Shown here: positions 17,970 through 26,379 of the stretch, in pieces | How the letters are laid out: each line of letters begins with the position of its first letter | Position numbering within the stretch: the first letter of the stretch is position 1 | Source: Microbacterium marinilacus | GTDB taxonomy: Bacteria; Actinomycetota; Actinomycetes; Actinomycetales; Microbacteriaceae | Direction of reading: 5' to 3' | Assembly (NCBI RefSeq): GCF_019753765.1 | Contig: NZ_JAIJZW010000006.1 | Coordinates: forward strand, 124,001 to 188,000 | DNA length: 64,000 nucleotides | Notes under the pieces: model-generated | What the model was told of the DNA's origin: nothing | The model's database searches: none | The model's input: the letters and a program-made list of their open reading frames with translations, nothing else | Translations under genes and position numbers: made by a program

Positions 17970-17997
17970 ACCTATGACAAGAGGCTATGTACATAGG
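17970..17997. promoter_or_regulatory. Palindromic operator candidate upstream of the MFS gene
   Basis: CTATGTACATAG at 17985-17996 is a perfect 12-bp palindrome. A further ACCTATG half at about 17971 mirrors the CATAGGT at 17991-17997, so two overlapping palindromic sites are possible. They sit about 60 bases before the transporter start, the right place for a repressor. No regulator gene is adjacent. Confidence 0.45.
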
Positions 17998-18057
17998 TAT
18001 ATGCTGACGCTCTGCGCGATGACGCGCTCCTCCGAGTGACCGATGAAGGCTGCAACG

Positions 18058-19407
18058 ATGACGAAGACCGACTCCACGGCTCCCGCGCTCGACCTGCGCG
18101 ACCACCTCGAACAGGCCCCGATGTCCCCGTACCAATGGGCGATCGTGGCCGCGGCGGTGCTGCTCAACGCGCTCGACGGCTTCGACGTCGCCGCGATGTC
18201 CTTCGTCTCGGCGCGCGTCGAGCAGGAGTTCGGGCTCTCGGGCACGGTGCTCGGCGTGGTCATCAGCGCCACGCTGGTCGGCATGGCGCTCGGGTCCGTG
18301 CTGATCGGGCGCGTGGCCGACGTCATCGGTCGGCGGATCACGGTGCTCGGCTCGGTCGCCCTCGCCACCGCCGGCATGTACCTGGCGGCGACGGCGCAGG
18401 ACGTCGTGCAGCTCGGCGTCTGGCGCGTGCTCACCGGCCTCGGCGTGGGCGGCATCCTCACCAGCATCACGGTGATCACGGCCGAGTTCTCCTCACGGCG
18501 CTGGCGCGGCCTCGCGATCGGCATCTACACGGCCGGCTACGGCGTGGGCGCCACCCTCGGCGGCATCGCCGCTGTCGGCCTGCAGGAGGGGCTCGGCTGG
18601 CGGGGCGTCTTCCTCGCCGGCGCGGTCGCGAGCACGGTGCTGCTCGCCGCGCTCCTGTTCGTGCTGCCCGAGTCCGTGCACTTCCTCCGGCTGCGCGGCG
18701 GGCGCCGGGCCGGTGCCGCGCTGCGTCGCATCGCCCGGCTGGTCGGGTTCGACCCCGAGCGCGCCGAGCCGGCGGCCGCCGTCGCCGGCGAGAAGCCCGC
18801 GTCCGCCCGCCCCGGTCTCGGCGGCCTGCTGAGCCGCGAGGTGCTGGCGTCCACGCTGCTGCTGTGGGCGTCGTTCTTCACGGTGATGTTCGCGTTCTAC
18901 TTCGTCAACTCCTGGACGCCGCGGCTCATGGTCGAGGCGGGGATGACCGTCGATCAGGGCGTCGTGGTCGGCATGGCGCTCGCGATCGGCGGGGCCGTGG
19001 GGTCGGTTCTCTACGGCGCCCTGGCAGCGCGTCTCCCGCGCGAGCGCCTGCTGCTCGTCTTCCTGCTGCTGAGCGCCGCCGCCATCGTCGTGTTCGTGCT
19101 GTCCACGGCGGTGCTGGCGCTGGCGTTCGGGCTCGGTGTGGTCGTCGGCCTGCTGGTCAACGGCTGCATCGCGGGCCTCTACACCGTCGCCCCCACCCGC
19201 TACGGCACCGACGTGCGGGCGACCGGCGTGGGCGCCGCCCTCGGCGTGGGCCGTGCGGGCGCCATCCTCGCTCCGATCGCCGCGGGGGCGCTGCTCGAGG
19301 CGGGCTGGACGAACGTCGCCCTGTACTCGTCCACGGCCGCGCTGCTCGTGGTCGGCGCGGCGGCGATCCTGCTGCTCGCGCGGCGCCCCGCGCCGGAGGC
19401 GCGCTGA
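18058..19407 (+). CDS. AAHS-family aromatic acid:H+ symporter (MFS)
   Basis: Major facilitator of about 449 residues with 12 membrane segments. LNALDGFDVAAMSF in the first segment is the DGxD signature of the aromatic-acid symporters (PcaK, BenK, MhpT), and GRVADVIGRRITVLG is MFS motif A in the first cytosolic loop. A cytosolic loop of about 45 residues separates the halves. ATG 18058 is preferred because GAAGG lies 8 bases upstream; the in-frame ATG at 18043 lacks a ribosome-binding site. Likely substrates are benzoate- or protocatechuate-like acids, but none is fixed by context. Confidence 0.85.
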   Translation: MTKTDSTAPALDLRDHLEQAPMSPYQWAIVAAAVLLNALDGFDVAAMSFVSARVEQEFGLSGTVLGVVISATLVGMALGSVLIGRVADVIGRRITVLGSVALATAGMYLAATAQDVVQLGVWRVLTGLGVGGILTSITVITAEFSSRRWRGLAIGIYTAGYGVGATLGGIAAVGLQEGLGWRGVFLAGAVASTVLLAALLFVLPESVHFLRLRGGRRAGAALRRIARLVGFDPERAEPAAAVAGEKPASARPGLGGLLSREVLASTLLLWASFFTVMFAFYFVNSWTPRLMVEAGMTVDQGVVVGMALAIGGAVGSVLYGALAARLPRERLLLVFLLLSAAAIVVFVLSTAVLALAFGLGVVVGLLVNGCIAGLYTVAPTRYGTDVRATGVGAALGVGRAGAILAPIAAGALLEAGWTNVALYSSTAALLVVGAAAILLLARRPAPEAR

Positions 19408-19483
19408 CGGCAGCGGGCCGCCGGCAGTGGAGGTGCCGAGGCGCGTCCCACGGCAACACGGCATCCCACCGGTGTCCACCGTT

Positions 19484-19547
19484 CCGGAGATCTGCACGGA
19501 TCAGGGGCCTTTCTCGTGATCGGCTCCTGATCGCTGCAGATCTCCGG
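19484..19547. repeat. Long intergenic inverted repeat (CGGAGATCTGCACGGAT family)
   Basis: 22-base arms at 19484-19505 and 19526-19547 match at 20 of 22 positions (left arm begins CCGGAGATCTGCACGGATC) around a 20-base loop. It lies between the MFS gene and the esterase, both on the plus strand. Seventeen bases of the left arm recur exactly, in reverse orientation, at 10694-10710, so this is a dispersed palindromic element rather than only a terminator. Confidence 0.7.
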
Positions 19548-19616
19548 GGGCCGACGGGGCCGGGCGGATGCGCGACGCGCCCGGGCGGCGCCCCGGGCGT
19601 CCCTAGGATCGGGACC

Positions 19617-20744
19617 ATGCCGCTCGACCCGTTCTTCGCCGACCGCCTGCAGCGCCAGCGCAGGCACATGATCGCCCAGGCGCTGGAGGGGCTGAAGCGT
19701 CGCTTCGGCTGGCCGTGGTTCATGCGCCCCGCCGAGGAGGCGGCCGTCAGGTCCGCGCCGGCCGCCGAGAAGGGACGTGCCCGCGCCGCCGCGCGGGTGG
19801 AGGTCCGCAGCAAGGCGGAGGCCGACCGTCCGCGACCGAGCACCAGGCGGGCCGAGCATCGCCGGATCGCCCTGTCGTGGGACCGCGCCGAACTGGGGAA
19901 GGTCGGCACTCCGGGCCCGGACGTCCACACGATCGAGCGCGTCGTCCCGGTCCCCGGGCACCCGGACGTGCGCGTGCGCGTCTACTACCCGACGGTCGGC
20001 GGGCGGCCGGAAGCCCCCGTCCCCGCGACCCTGACCTTCTTCGGCGGCGCGTTCCGGATCGGCGGGATCGACTACCCGACGACCGACGCCGCCAACCGTC
20101 GACGAGCGGCGGACGCGGGGGTGGCGATGGTCGCGGTCGACTATGCGCTCGCGCCCGAGCACCGCTTCCCGACACCCGTCGAGCAGGGGCACGCGGCGCT
20201 CGAGTGGCTGTTCGCCCACGCCGACGAGCTCGGTCTCGATGCCGCGCGGGTGGGGGTCGCGGGCATGTCGGCTGGTGGCAACATCGCGGCCGCGGTGGCG
20301 CTGATGAACCGCGACCGCGGGCGGCTGCCCCTTCGGCTGCAGCTGCTCGAGGTGCCCGTCGTCGACCTCACCGGCCGCCACATCGATCTCGGCGCGACGC
20401 GGGGGCTGGGGATCCCGAGCCTGATCATGGTGCGAGAGCTGCGCTCCGTCGCGAGCACCTACCTGGGGCGCCGAGCCGACGCCCGCCACGCCTATGCGTC
20501 GCCGGTGCGGGCGGAGTCGCTCGCGGAGCTGCCGCCCGCCGTCATCCTGACGGCGCAGTACGACCCGCTGCGCGGCGACGGGGCCGCGTACGCCGCGGCG
20601 CTGCACGAGGCGGGGGTCGACGCGACCGCGGTGCAGTACCTCGGCGTGACGCATGACACGGCCATCTTCACCGGTGTCCTGGCCTCCGCGCGCCGCTGGC
20701 ACGCCGACGTGGTCGCCGCTCTCCGCACCCTCCATGACGCCTGA
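19617..20744 (+). CDS. Alpha/beta hydrolase, hormone-sensitive-lipase family esterase
   Basis: 375 residues. After an unusual N-terminal region of about 95 residues, rich in Arg, Lys and Ala, comes an alpha/beta hydrolase fold-3 domain. The oxyanion region reads FFGGAF instead of the usual HGGG, YALAPEHRFPTP is the HSL family signature, the nucleophile elbow is GMSAGG, and the acid and histidine lie in TAQYDPLRGDG and GVTHDTAIF. A TAGGAT element 7 bases before the ATG indicates a leaderless message. Likely a carboxylesterase with unknown substrate; the loss of the first oxyanion histidine is notable. Confidence 0.85.
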   Translation: MPLDPFFADRLQRQRRHMIAQALEGLKRRFGWPWFMRPAEEAAVRSAPAAEKGRARAAARVEVRSKAEADRPRPSTRRAEHRRIALSWDRAELGKVGTPGPDVHTIERVVPVPGHPDVRVRVYYPTVGGRPEAPVPATLTFFGGAFRIGGIDYPTTDAANRRRAADAGVAMVAVDYALAPEHRFPTPVEQGHAALEWLFAHADELGLDAARVGVAGMSAGGNIAAAVALMNRDRGRLPLRLQLLEVPVVDLTGRHIDLGATRGLGIPSLIMVRELRSVASTYLGRRADARHAYASPVRAESLAELPPAVILTAQYDPLRGDGAAYAAALHEAGVDATAVQYLGVTHDTAIFTGVLASARRWHADVVAALRTLHDA

Positions 20745-20751
20745 AATCGCG

Positions 20752-20778
20752 TCACATCCGTCACATTCGTCACATCCG
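20752..20778. repeat. Three tandem 9-bp repeats before the hup promoter
   Basis: TCACATCCG, TCACATTCG and TCACATCCG follow one another directly after the esterase stop. A short hairpin (CGGGCG-AAT-CGCCCG at 20791-20805) and a perfect palindrome AATCCGCGGATT (20818-20829) follow. The cluster may be protein-binding sites for the hup promoter. Confidence 0.5.
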
Positions 20779-20844
20779 GGGGCGACACGCCGGGCGAATC
20801 GCCCGAAGAACCGCGAGAATCCGCGGATTTCCGGGCCTCGTTGA

Positions 20845-20928
20845 TACATTCGAGGCGCGGTCGAACGACCGCCCGGTGACAATCCGTCGCCGGTCCATTG
20901 ATCACGTTGCGGCGTCCCCGGACGCCGC
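20845..20928 (+). promoter_or_regulatory. hup promoter and hairpin-rich leader
   Basis: The extended -10 TGATACATT ends at 20850. About seven bases later, exactly where the mRNA should begin, a perfect hairpin GCGGTCG-AA-CGACCGC occupies 20857-20872. A second perfect hairpin, GCGGCGTCC-CC-GGACGCCGC (20909-20928), ends two bases before the GGAGG ribosome-binding site. Such structures could stabilise the mRNA or gate translation. Confidence 0.55.
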
Positions 20929-20939
20929 TGGAGGATGAC

Positions 20940-21227
20940 ATGGCCGACAAGTCCATCACCAAGACCGAGCTCGTCGCGAGCATCGCCAGCGCCACCGGTC
21001 AGAGCCAGGCCGCCGTCTCCGGCGTTCTCGACGCCCTGTTCACCACGGTTTCCGAGTCCGTCGCCAAGGGCGCGAAGGTCTCGATCCCCGGCTGGATCGC
21101 CTTCGAGCAGGTCGAGACGGCCGCTCGCACGGGCCGCAACCCGCAGACCGGCGCCGAGATCAAGATCCCGGCCGGCAAGCGCGTCAAGGTGACCGCGGGC
21201 TCGAAGCTCAAGGCCGCCGCCAAGTAA
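20940..21227 (+). CDS. hup: DNA-binding protein HU
   Basis: 95-residue HU/IHF-family nucleoid protein without the long lysine/alanine tail seen in many actinobacterial HU proteins. TKTELVASIASATGQSQAAV starts the helical dimer part and GRNPQTGAEIKIPAGKRVKVTAGSKLK is the DNA-binding arm with its conserved RNPxTG. GGAGG lies 5 bases before the ATG. Promoter and leader are described separately; a strong terminator follows. Confidence 0.96.
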   Translation: MADKSITKTELVASIASATGQSQAAVSGVLDALFTTVSESVAKGAKVSIPGWIAFEQVETAARTGRNPQTGAEIKIPAGKRVKVTAGSKLKAAAK

Positions 21228-21243
21228 GCAGCGCAGCTGACAC

Positions 21244-21279
21244 GAAGGGGCTGCCTCCCCAGCGGGAGGCAGCCCCTTC
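21244..21279 (+). terminator. Intrinsic terminator after hup
   Basis: A 16-bp perfect stem (GAAGGGGCTGCCTCCC / GGGAGGCAGCCCCTTC) with a CAGC loop, 16 bases after the hup stop and before the convergent small membrane protein gene. It can serve both directions. Confidence 0.9.
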
Positions 21280-21313
21280 GTCGTTCCCGACGGCCGGCGC
21301 CGCGGACGCGGGG

Positions 21314-21568
21314 TCAGTACGGGTCGACGTCGGTGCGGCGCTCGGTCACCTGCTCGCCCGCCACGCCGCGCTCGTCGACCGTGCGCGTGCGCTCCACGGC
21401 CGAGCGACGCCGCGTGAGCAGCACCAGCCCGATGACGAAGACGACGGCGCCCGTGCCCATCAGCAGGTAGCCGATGAAGTCGTCGTCCACGCCGGGGATG
21501 TCGACCTCCAGGCCGAACGCCAGCACGGCGCCGATCACGAACAGCACTACTCCGGTTCCGATGCTCAT
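21314..21568 (-). CDS. Small two-span membrane protein (DUF6458-like)
   Basis: 84 residues starting at the ATG complementary to 21566-21568. Two membrane segments (IGTGVVLFVIGAVLAFGL and GYLLMGTGAVVFVIGLVLLT) flank a short acidic loop (DIPGVDDDF), with a charged cytosolic tail rich in Arg, Glu and Thr. This layout fits the DUF6458 family common in actinobacteria. The longer in-frame reading to 21664 would add a non-conserved arginine-rich N-terminus. Function unknown. Confidence 0.8.
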   Translation of the reverse strand: MSIGTGVVLFVIGAVLAFGLEVDIPGVDDDFIGYLLMGTGAVVFVIGLVLLTRRRSAVERTRTVDERGVAGEQVTERRTDVDPY

Positions 21569-21675
21569 GCCGACAAGGTAGGGGCCGGCCCCCTCCCGGT
21601 CACCGGGGTTGACAACGGGCCCGAGGGCGTCCCGCTCCCAGGCGGCACGGTGGTCGCGGCGCATAGGCTGGGCGG

Positions 21676-23649
21676 GTGAATCCGCGCGCGCTGCGGGCCG
21701 CAGGGCCCGCCATCCTCCTGGTCGCGGCGACGCTCACGGTGTTCGCCGCCCTGGCCTACGGCGGCGCCGCCGATCCCCTCGCCACCGGCGACCCCGGCCC
21801 CTTCGTGCGTTGGGGGCTGCCGGTCGCCAAGCTCGTCGTCAACCTGTCGGCCGCCGTGATGGTCGGCTCTCTGGTGCTCGCGCTGTTCGCCCTGAGGGCG
21901 GGGGAGAAGGAGTTCGACGCCGCGCTCGACGTCGCCTCGATCGGCGCCGCGGTGTTCACGGTGTCCGCCGGCACGGTGGGCTTCCTCACGTTCCTCGAGG
22001 CCTTCAACCCGCAGCTCTCGGCGGGTCCCGAGTTCGGCGCCCAGCTCGGCTCCTTCCTCACGTCGGTCGAGCTCGGGCGCACCTGGCTGATCACGACGAT
22101 CGCCGCCGCGGTCGTGACCATCCTGGCGTTCGCGATCAGGTCATGGACCGCCTCGCTGTTCACCGCGATCCTCGCGATCGTCTCGGTGATCCCCATGGCG
22201 ACGCAGGGCCACTCGGGCGACCTCGCCAGCCATGACGCGACCGTGACGGCGCTCAGCCTGCACGTCGTCGGCGCCGCGGCCTGGCTGGGAGGCCTGGTGC
22301 TGCTCGTCGTGCTGCGCCCCGTGCTCACCGATCGCGCGCTGCCCGCCGTGCTGGCGCGCTACTCGTCGATCGCCCTCGTCTCGTTCGTGGTCGTCACGCT
22401 GTCGGGGTTCGCGCGCACGCTGTCCTCGATCGGCGCGTGGGATCAGCTCGGCACGCCCTACGGCGGCATTCTCGCGATCAAGGTCGCGGCGCTCGTGTCC
22501 ATGGGGCTGCTCGGCGCCTGGTACCGCCAGCGCCTGATCGGCAGGGTCGCGACCGCGGCGCGGGCGGCGCGGTCGTTCTGGACGCTGATCGCCGTCGAGC
22601 TCGGCTTCATGGGCATCGCGTCCGGCGCCGCCGCCGCGCTCGCGCGCACGTCGCCGCCGTTCACCGAGACGCCGTACTCGACCACCCCGGCCGAGATCCT
22701 GACGGAGGAGCCGCTGCCGCCCGAGCTGACGCTCGACCGGTGGCTGACGTCGTGGAACGTCGACCTGCTGTGGGCGTTCGTGGCGGGCTTCGGCATCTTC
22801 TTCTACGTGGCGGCCGTCGTGCGCCTGCGTCGTCGCGGCGACCGCTGGCCCGTCTATCGCACGGTGTTCTGGGTGCTCGGGATGCTCCTGCTCGTGTGGG
22901 TGACCTCCGGTCCGATCAACGCGTACCAGGAGTACCTCTTCAGCGTGCACATGCTCGGGCACATGCTGCTGACCATGGCGATCCCGCTGCTCCTCGTGCC
23001 CGGAGCGCCGATCACCCTGGCGTTGCGCGCGATCGCGAAGCGCGACGACGGCAGTCGCGGCGGGCGCGAGTGGATCATGTGGGCCGTGCACAGCCCCTTC
23101 GCCCGCGTCGTCACGCATCCGCTCGTCGCGGCGGCGATCTTCGTGGGGTCGCTCTGGGTCTTCTACTACACCGACCTCTTCCGCTGGTCGATGTACGACC
23201 ACCTCGGGCACGTGTGGATGGTCACGCACTTCCTCCTCTCCGGTTTCCTGTTCGTGATGTCGATGATCGGGATCGACCCCGTGCCGTACCGCATGCCGTA
23301 CCCGGGGCGCCTGGTCACGCTCATCGCCGCGGCCGCCATCCACGCCTTCTTCGGCGTCTCGCTGATGATGCAGTCGGGGCTGATGATGGCGGAGTGGTTC
23401 GGCGCGATGGGCCGCACATGGGGCCCCACGCCGCTCGAGGATCAGTACATCGGCGCCGGCATCGCGTGGTCGATCGGAGAGATCCCGACGCTCATCACCG
23501 CGATCACCGTGGCGATCCAGTGGAGTCGCAGCGACGAGCGGCAGCAGAAACGGGCCGACCGTCACGCCGACCGCACCGACGACGCCGAGCTGCACGCGTA
23601 CAACGCCCGCCTCGCCCGCATCGCCGAGCGCGACGCCGCCGGCCGCTGA
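21676..23649 (+). CDS. CopD-CtaG fusion: copper resistance D / cytochrome c oxidase assembly membrane protein
   Basis: 657 residues with about 14 membrane segments. The N-terminal half is CopD-like (GHSGDLASHDATVTALSLHVVGAAAWLGGLVLL holds conserved histidines). The C-terminal half is a CtaG/caa3-type assembly domain (FSVHMLGHMLLTMAIPLLLVPGAPITL; WSMYDHLGHVWMVTHFLLSGFLF; FGVSLMM). The role is probably copper delivery toward cytochrome oxidase. The GTG start lies 6 bases after TAGGCT, so the message may be leaderless. The tail is charged and cytosolic. It is convergent with the next gene. Confidence 0.88.
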   Translation: MNPRALRAAGPAILLVAATLTVFAALAYGGAADPLATGDPGPFVRWGLPVAKLVVNLSAAVMVGSLVLALFALRAGEKEFDAALDVASIGAAVFTVSAGTVGFLTFLEAFNPQLSAGPEFGAQLGSFLTSVELGRTWLITTIAAAVVTILAFAIRSWTASLFTAILAIVSVIPMATQGHSGDLASHDATVTALSLHVVGAAAWLGGLVLLVVLRPVLTDRALPAVLARYSSIALVSFVVVTLSGFARTLSSIGAWDQLGTPYGGILAIKVAALVSMGLLGAWYRQRLIGRVATAARAARSFWTLIAVELGFMGIASGAAAALARTSPPFTETPYSTTPAEILTEEPLPPELTLDRWLTSWNVDLLWAFVAGFGIFFYVAAVVRLRRRGDRWPVYRTVFWVLGMLLLVWVTSGPINAYQEYLFSVHMLGHMLLTMAIPLLLVPGAPITLALRAIAKRDDGSRGGREWIMWAVHSPFARVVTHPLVAAAIFVGSLWVFYYTDLFRWSMYDHLGHVWMVTHFLLSGFLFVMSMIGIDPVPYRMPYPGRLVTLIAAAAIHAFFGVSLMMQSGLMMAEWFGAMGRTWGPTPLEDQYIGAGIAWSIGEIPTLITAITVAIQWSRSDERQQKRADRHADRTDDAELHAYNARLARIAERDAAGR

Positions 23650-23680
23650 CCCCGCAGGCGGACGCGTCCCTCGGCGGGAG

Positions 23681-24817
23681 TCAGCGCAGCGCGGGGCTGC
23701 CGACGAGGATCGAGGCGGTGCCGTCGGGCAGGATCTCGACGGTGCCGTCGATCACGAACGGCACGTCCTCGCTCAGGTGGTAGATCGACCCGTCGAAGAT
23801 CGACTGCACGTCGACCTCGACGTGCGCTGCGCCGGTGGCCGGCGAGATGGCCCAGTAAGCGCCGTCGGGCACGATCTCGACCTGGGGGTCCGACGGGATG
23901 GACCAGGACAGCGTGTCGGGCAGCACCCGGTCGCCGCCGAGCGACTCGGGCTGGATGCCGAAGGGACACCCGGTCGGCTGCAGCACCTGCTGCGTCGCGC
24001 AGTCGCCCAGGAACGTGGTGACCTGCTCCTGCACGACCTTCGTGAACGCCTCGGTCGGCTGGGCCTGGATGTCGAGCTCCACGCTGTGCAGCGCGGCGTC
24101 GGCGAGCACCCTCGTCGGCTCGGCCTCGGCCGTGGCGGTGTCGACCGAGACCGCGTACAGGCCGGGCGAGAGCACCAGCAGCGGCACCGGGTCGAGCGGG
24201 TCGGCCTCGGCGCCGTCGGCCGACACCTGGCGCTTGTCGATCTCGAAGCCGTTCACGGAGAACTGCATGGACCCGCGCACGGCCACCTCGATCACCGCGA
24301 GCGGGCTGGTCTCGAAGCCCCACCTCGGCACGAGCCCGTCCATGCCCGTCTGATGCACGCGGAACGTGGTCTCGCCCTTCGTGCCGTCGAGCGTGTACGC
24401 GGCGGTGACCTCGACGATGTCGTCGACGACGCGCTCCTCGACGATCTCGACCTCTTCGACGTCGAAGGTGAGGGCGGCGCTGCGCAGCAGCGCCTCGGAC
24501 GCCGTGGCGGGCAGGCCGGCCGCCTCGAGGTCGCTCGTGTCGAGGGCGACGCCCGGGATGGCGAGGGCATCGGCAGCGCTGCCGGAGGCGAGGGTGCCCA
24601 CGTAGCGCTCCACGAACGCGCTCGGTCCCCAGAACTGGCGGTGCAGAGAGGAGAAGCCGGCCCAGATCGCCGCTGCCAGGAGCGCCCCGACCAGCCCCAT
24701 CAGCACCAGGTCTCGCGCGAGCTGCCCGCCTGCGGCGCGTGCCGGCGGCGTCGCGTCCGCGGCCGCGCCGCGGGGGTCGGCCGCGGTGGGCGCCCCGCTC
24801 GCCGTGGCCTGATCCAT
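23681..24817 (-). CDS. Membrane-anchored extracytoplasmic protein of unknown function
   Basis: 378 residues. A cytosolic Ala/Pro-rich stretch of about 33 residues precedes one membrane segment (LVLMGLVGALLAAAIWAGF). The rest is an outside beta-rich domain (repeated VEI/VEV strands, two cysteines near residues 267-283, CATQQVLQPTGC, that could form a disulfide). The start (complement of 24815-24817) is the only sensible in-frame ATG. No known domain or active site is recognised. It is convergent with the CopD-CtaG gene and divergent from the helicase gene. Confidence 0.75.
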   Translation of the reverse strand: MDQATASGAPTAADPRGAAADATPPARAAGGQLARDLVLMGLVGALLAAAIWAGFSSLHRQFWGPSAFVERYVGTLASGSAADALAIPGVALDTSDLEAAGLPATASEALLRSAALTFDVEEVEIVEERVVDDIVEVTAAYTLDGTKGETTFRVHQTGMDGLVPRWGFETSPLAVIEVAVRGSMQFSVNGFEIDKRQVSADGAEADPLDPVPLLVLSPGLYAVSVDTATAEAEPTRVLADAALHSVELDIQAQPTEAFTKVVQEQVTTFLGDCATQQVLQPTGCPFGIQPESLGGDRVLPDTLSWSIPSDPQVEIVPDGAYWAISPATGAAHVEVDVQSIFDGSIYHLSEDVPFVIDGTVEILPDGTASILVGSPALR

Positions 24818-24915
24818 TGCGCCAGTCTACGAAAGGGGCGCCCCGATCATCCTGTGCGCGGGTCCGCGGGTCGCGTCTGCCGGGCCGAGGGCCGGTGCGT
24901 GGGAGGATGGATCCC

Positions 24916-26286
24916 ATGCCCGCACTGTCCGATGAGCAGGAGGCCCTGTTCCGCCTCATCGAGGACACCAGGGAGCACGTCTTCGTCACCGGGCGGGCCG
25001 GCACCGGCAAGTCGACCCTGCTGAACCACCTCGCCTGGCACACACGGAAGCAGATCGCGGTCTGCGCGCCGACCGGCGTCGCGGCTCTCAACGTCGAGGG
25101 CCAGACCATCCACTCCCTCTTCAAGCTGCCGATCGGCCTGATCGCCGACGGCGACATCGAGCAGAACGACGCGACGCGCAAGCTGCTCAACGCCATCGAC
25201 ACGCTCGTGATCGACGAGATCTCGATGGTCAACGCCGACCTGATGGACGCGATCGACCGCTCGCTCCGCCAGGCCAGGGGGCGCCGTGGCGAGGCGTTCG
25301 GCGGTGTGCAGGTCGTGATGTTCGGCGACCCGTATCAGCTCGCGCCCGTGCCGCCGCGCGGCGACGAGGCCCGGTACATCGCCGACCACTACCGCTCGTT
25401 CTGGTTCTTCGACGCGCACGTGTGGGCCGGTCGCGAGCCCGAGGGCGACGGGCTGATCGAGCTCGGTCGGCACGGCGCCGAGCTGCACATCCGCGAACTG
25501 ACCCACATCCACCGGCAGGACGACGACGCGTTCAAGGCGATGCTGAACGCCGTGCGCTACGGACGCGTCACGAAGGACATCGCCGACGTGCTCAACGCCA
25601 CCGGCGCCCGCACCCCGCCGGAGGATCCCGAGCATCCGCTCATCACGCTCGCCACCCGGAACGACCGCGTGAACGCGATCAACGCCCGGCACCTGGCGCA
25701 GCTGCCGGGACGCGAGCAGACGGCGAAGGCAGAGGTGAGCGGCGACTTCGGCCGCGGCGACGTGTACCCCGCCGACGAGGACCTGAAGCTGAAGGTGGGG
25801 GCGCAGGTGATGTTTCTGCGCAACGACATCGGGTCGGGCGGAGAGCCGCCGCGGTGGGTGAACGGCACGATCGGCACCGTCACGCGCATCGTGGGAGAGA
25901 CCGTGCGCGTCGAGGTCGACGACGAGGAGTTCGAGGTCGAGCCCGCCGTGTGGGAGAAGTACCGGTACGCGTACGACCCGATCGGGCGCAAGCTCACGCG
26001 CGAGGTCGTCGCGGAGTTCACCCAGTTCCCGCTGCGCCTGGCGTGGGCGGTGACGATCCACAAGTCGCAGGGCAAGACCTACGACCGTGCGATCGTCGAC
26101 CTCGGCGCGGGAGCGTTCGCGCCCGGGCAGACCTACGTCGCGCTCAGCCGGCTCACCTCGCTCGAGGGGCTGTACCTGTCGCGGCCCCTGCGCCCGAGCG
26201 ACATCCGGGTCGACCAGGACGTGCGCCGCTTCATGAAGGCCGTCTGGGAGCAGCGGCAGGCGGGCGCGCCCGCGGGCGCCTCCTGA
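24916..26286 (+). CDS. PIF1-like / RecD-type SF1B DNA helicase
   Basis: 456 residues. Walker A GRAGTGKSTLL near residues 26-36, motif Ia APTGVAALNVEGQTIHSLFKL, Walker B VIDEISMVN, motif III FGDPYQLAPV, and the C-terminal UvrD_C_2-like AVTIHKSQGKTYDRAIVDLG with VALSRLTSLEGLYL are all in PIF1 order. It would unwind DNA 5'-3' using ATP. Starting at 24916 leaves GGGAGG nine bases upstream; the ATG at 24907 touches that sequence and is less likely. Stand-alone gene. Confidence 0.9.
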   Translation: MPALSDEQEALFRLIEDTREHVFVTGRAGTGKSTLLNHLAWHTRKQIAVCAPTGVAALNVEGQTIHSLFKLPIGLIADGDIEQNDATRKLLNAIDTLVIDEISMVNADLMDAIDRSLRQARGRRGEAFGGVQVVMFGDPYQLAPVPPRGDEARYIADHYRSFWFFDAHVWAGREPEGDGLIELGRHGAELHIRELTHIHRQDDDAFKAMLNAVRYGRVTKDIADVLNATGARTPPEDPEHPLITLATRNDRVNAINARHLAQLPGREQTAKAEVSGDFGRGDVYPADEDLKLKVGAQVMFLRNDIGSGGEPPRWVNGTIGTVTRIVGETVRVEVDDEEFEVEPAVWEKYRYAYDPIGRKLTREVVAEFTQFPLRLAWAVTIHKSQGKTYDRAIVDLGAGAFAPGQTYVALSRLTSLEGLYLSRPLRPSDIRVDQDVRRFMKAVWEQRQAGAPAGAS

Positions 26287-26379
26287 GGGATCCCGCGCAC
26301 CGGCGGGGCGCGGGCGGCGCCCGCGACGCAACGTAGACTGCTGGGAAGTGCCGTCGGGAGGCGGCGATCCGGGGGAGTC

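Noticed and set aside
18036-19616. Plus-strand frame extending far upstream of the esterase
   Set aside because: It is a shadow of the MFS gene in another frame; the esterase has its own -10 element and ATG at 19617.
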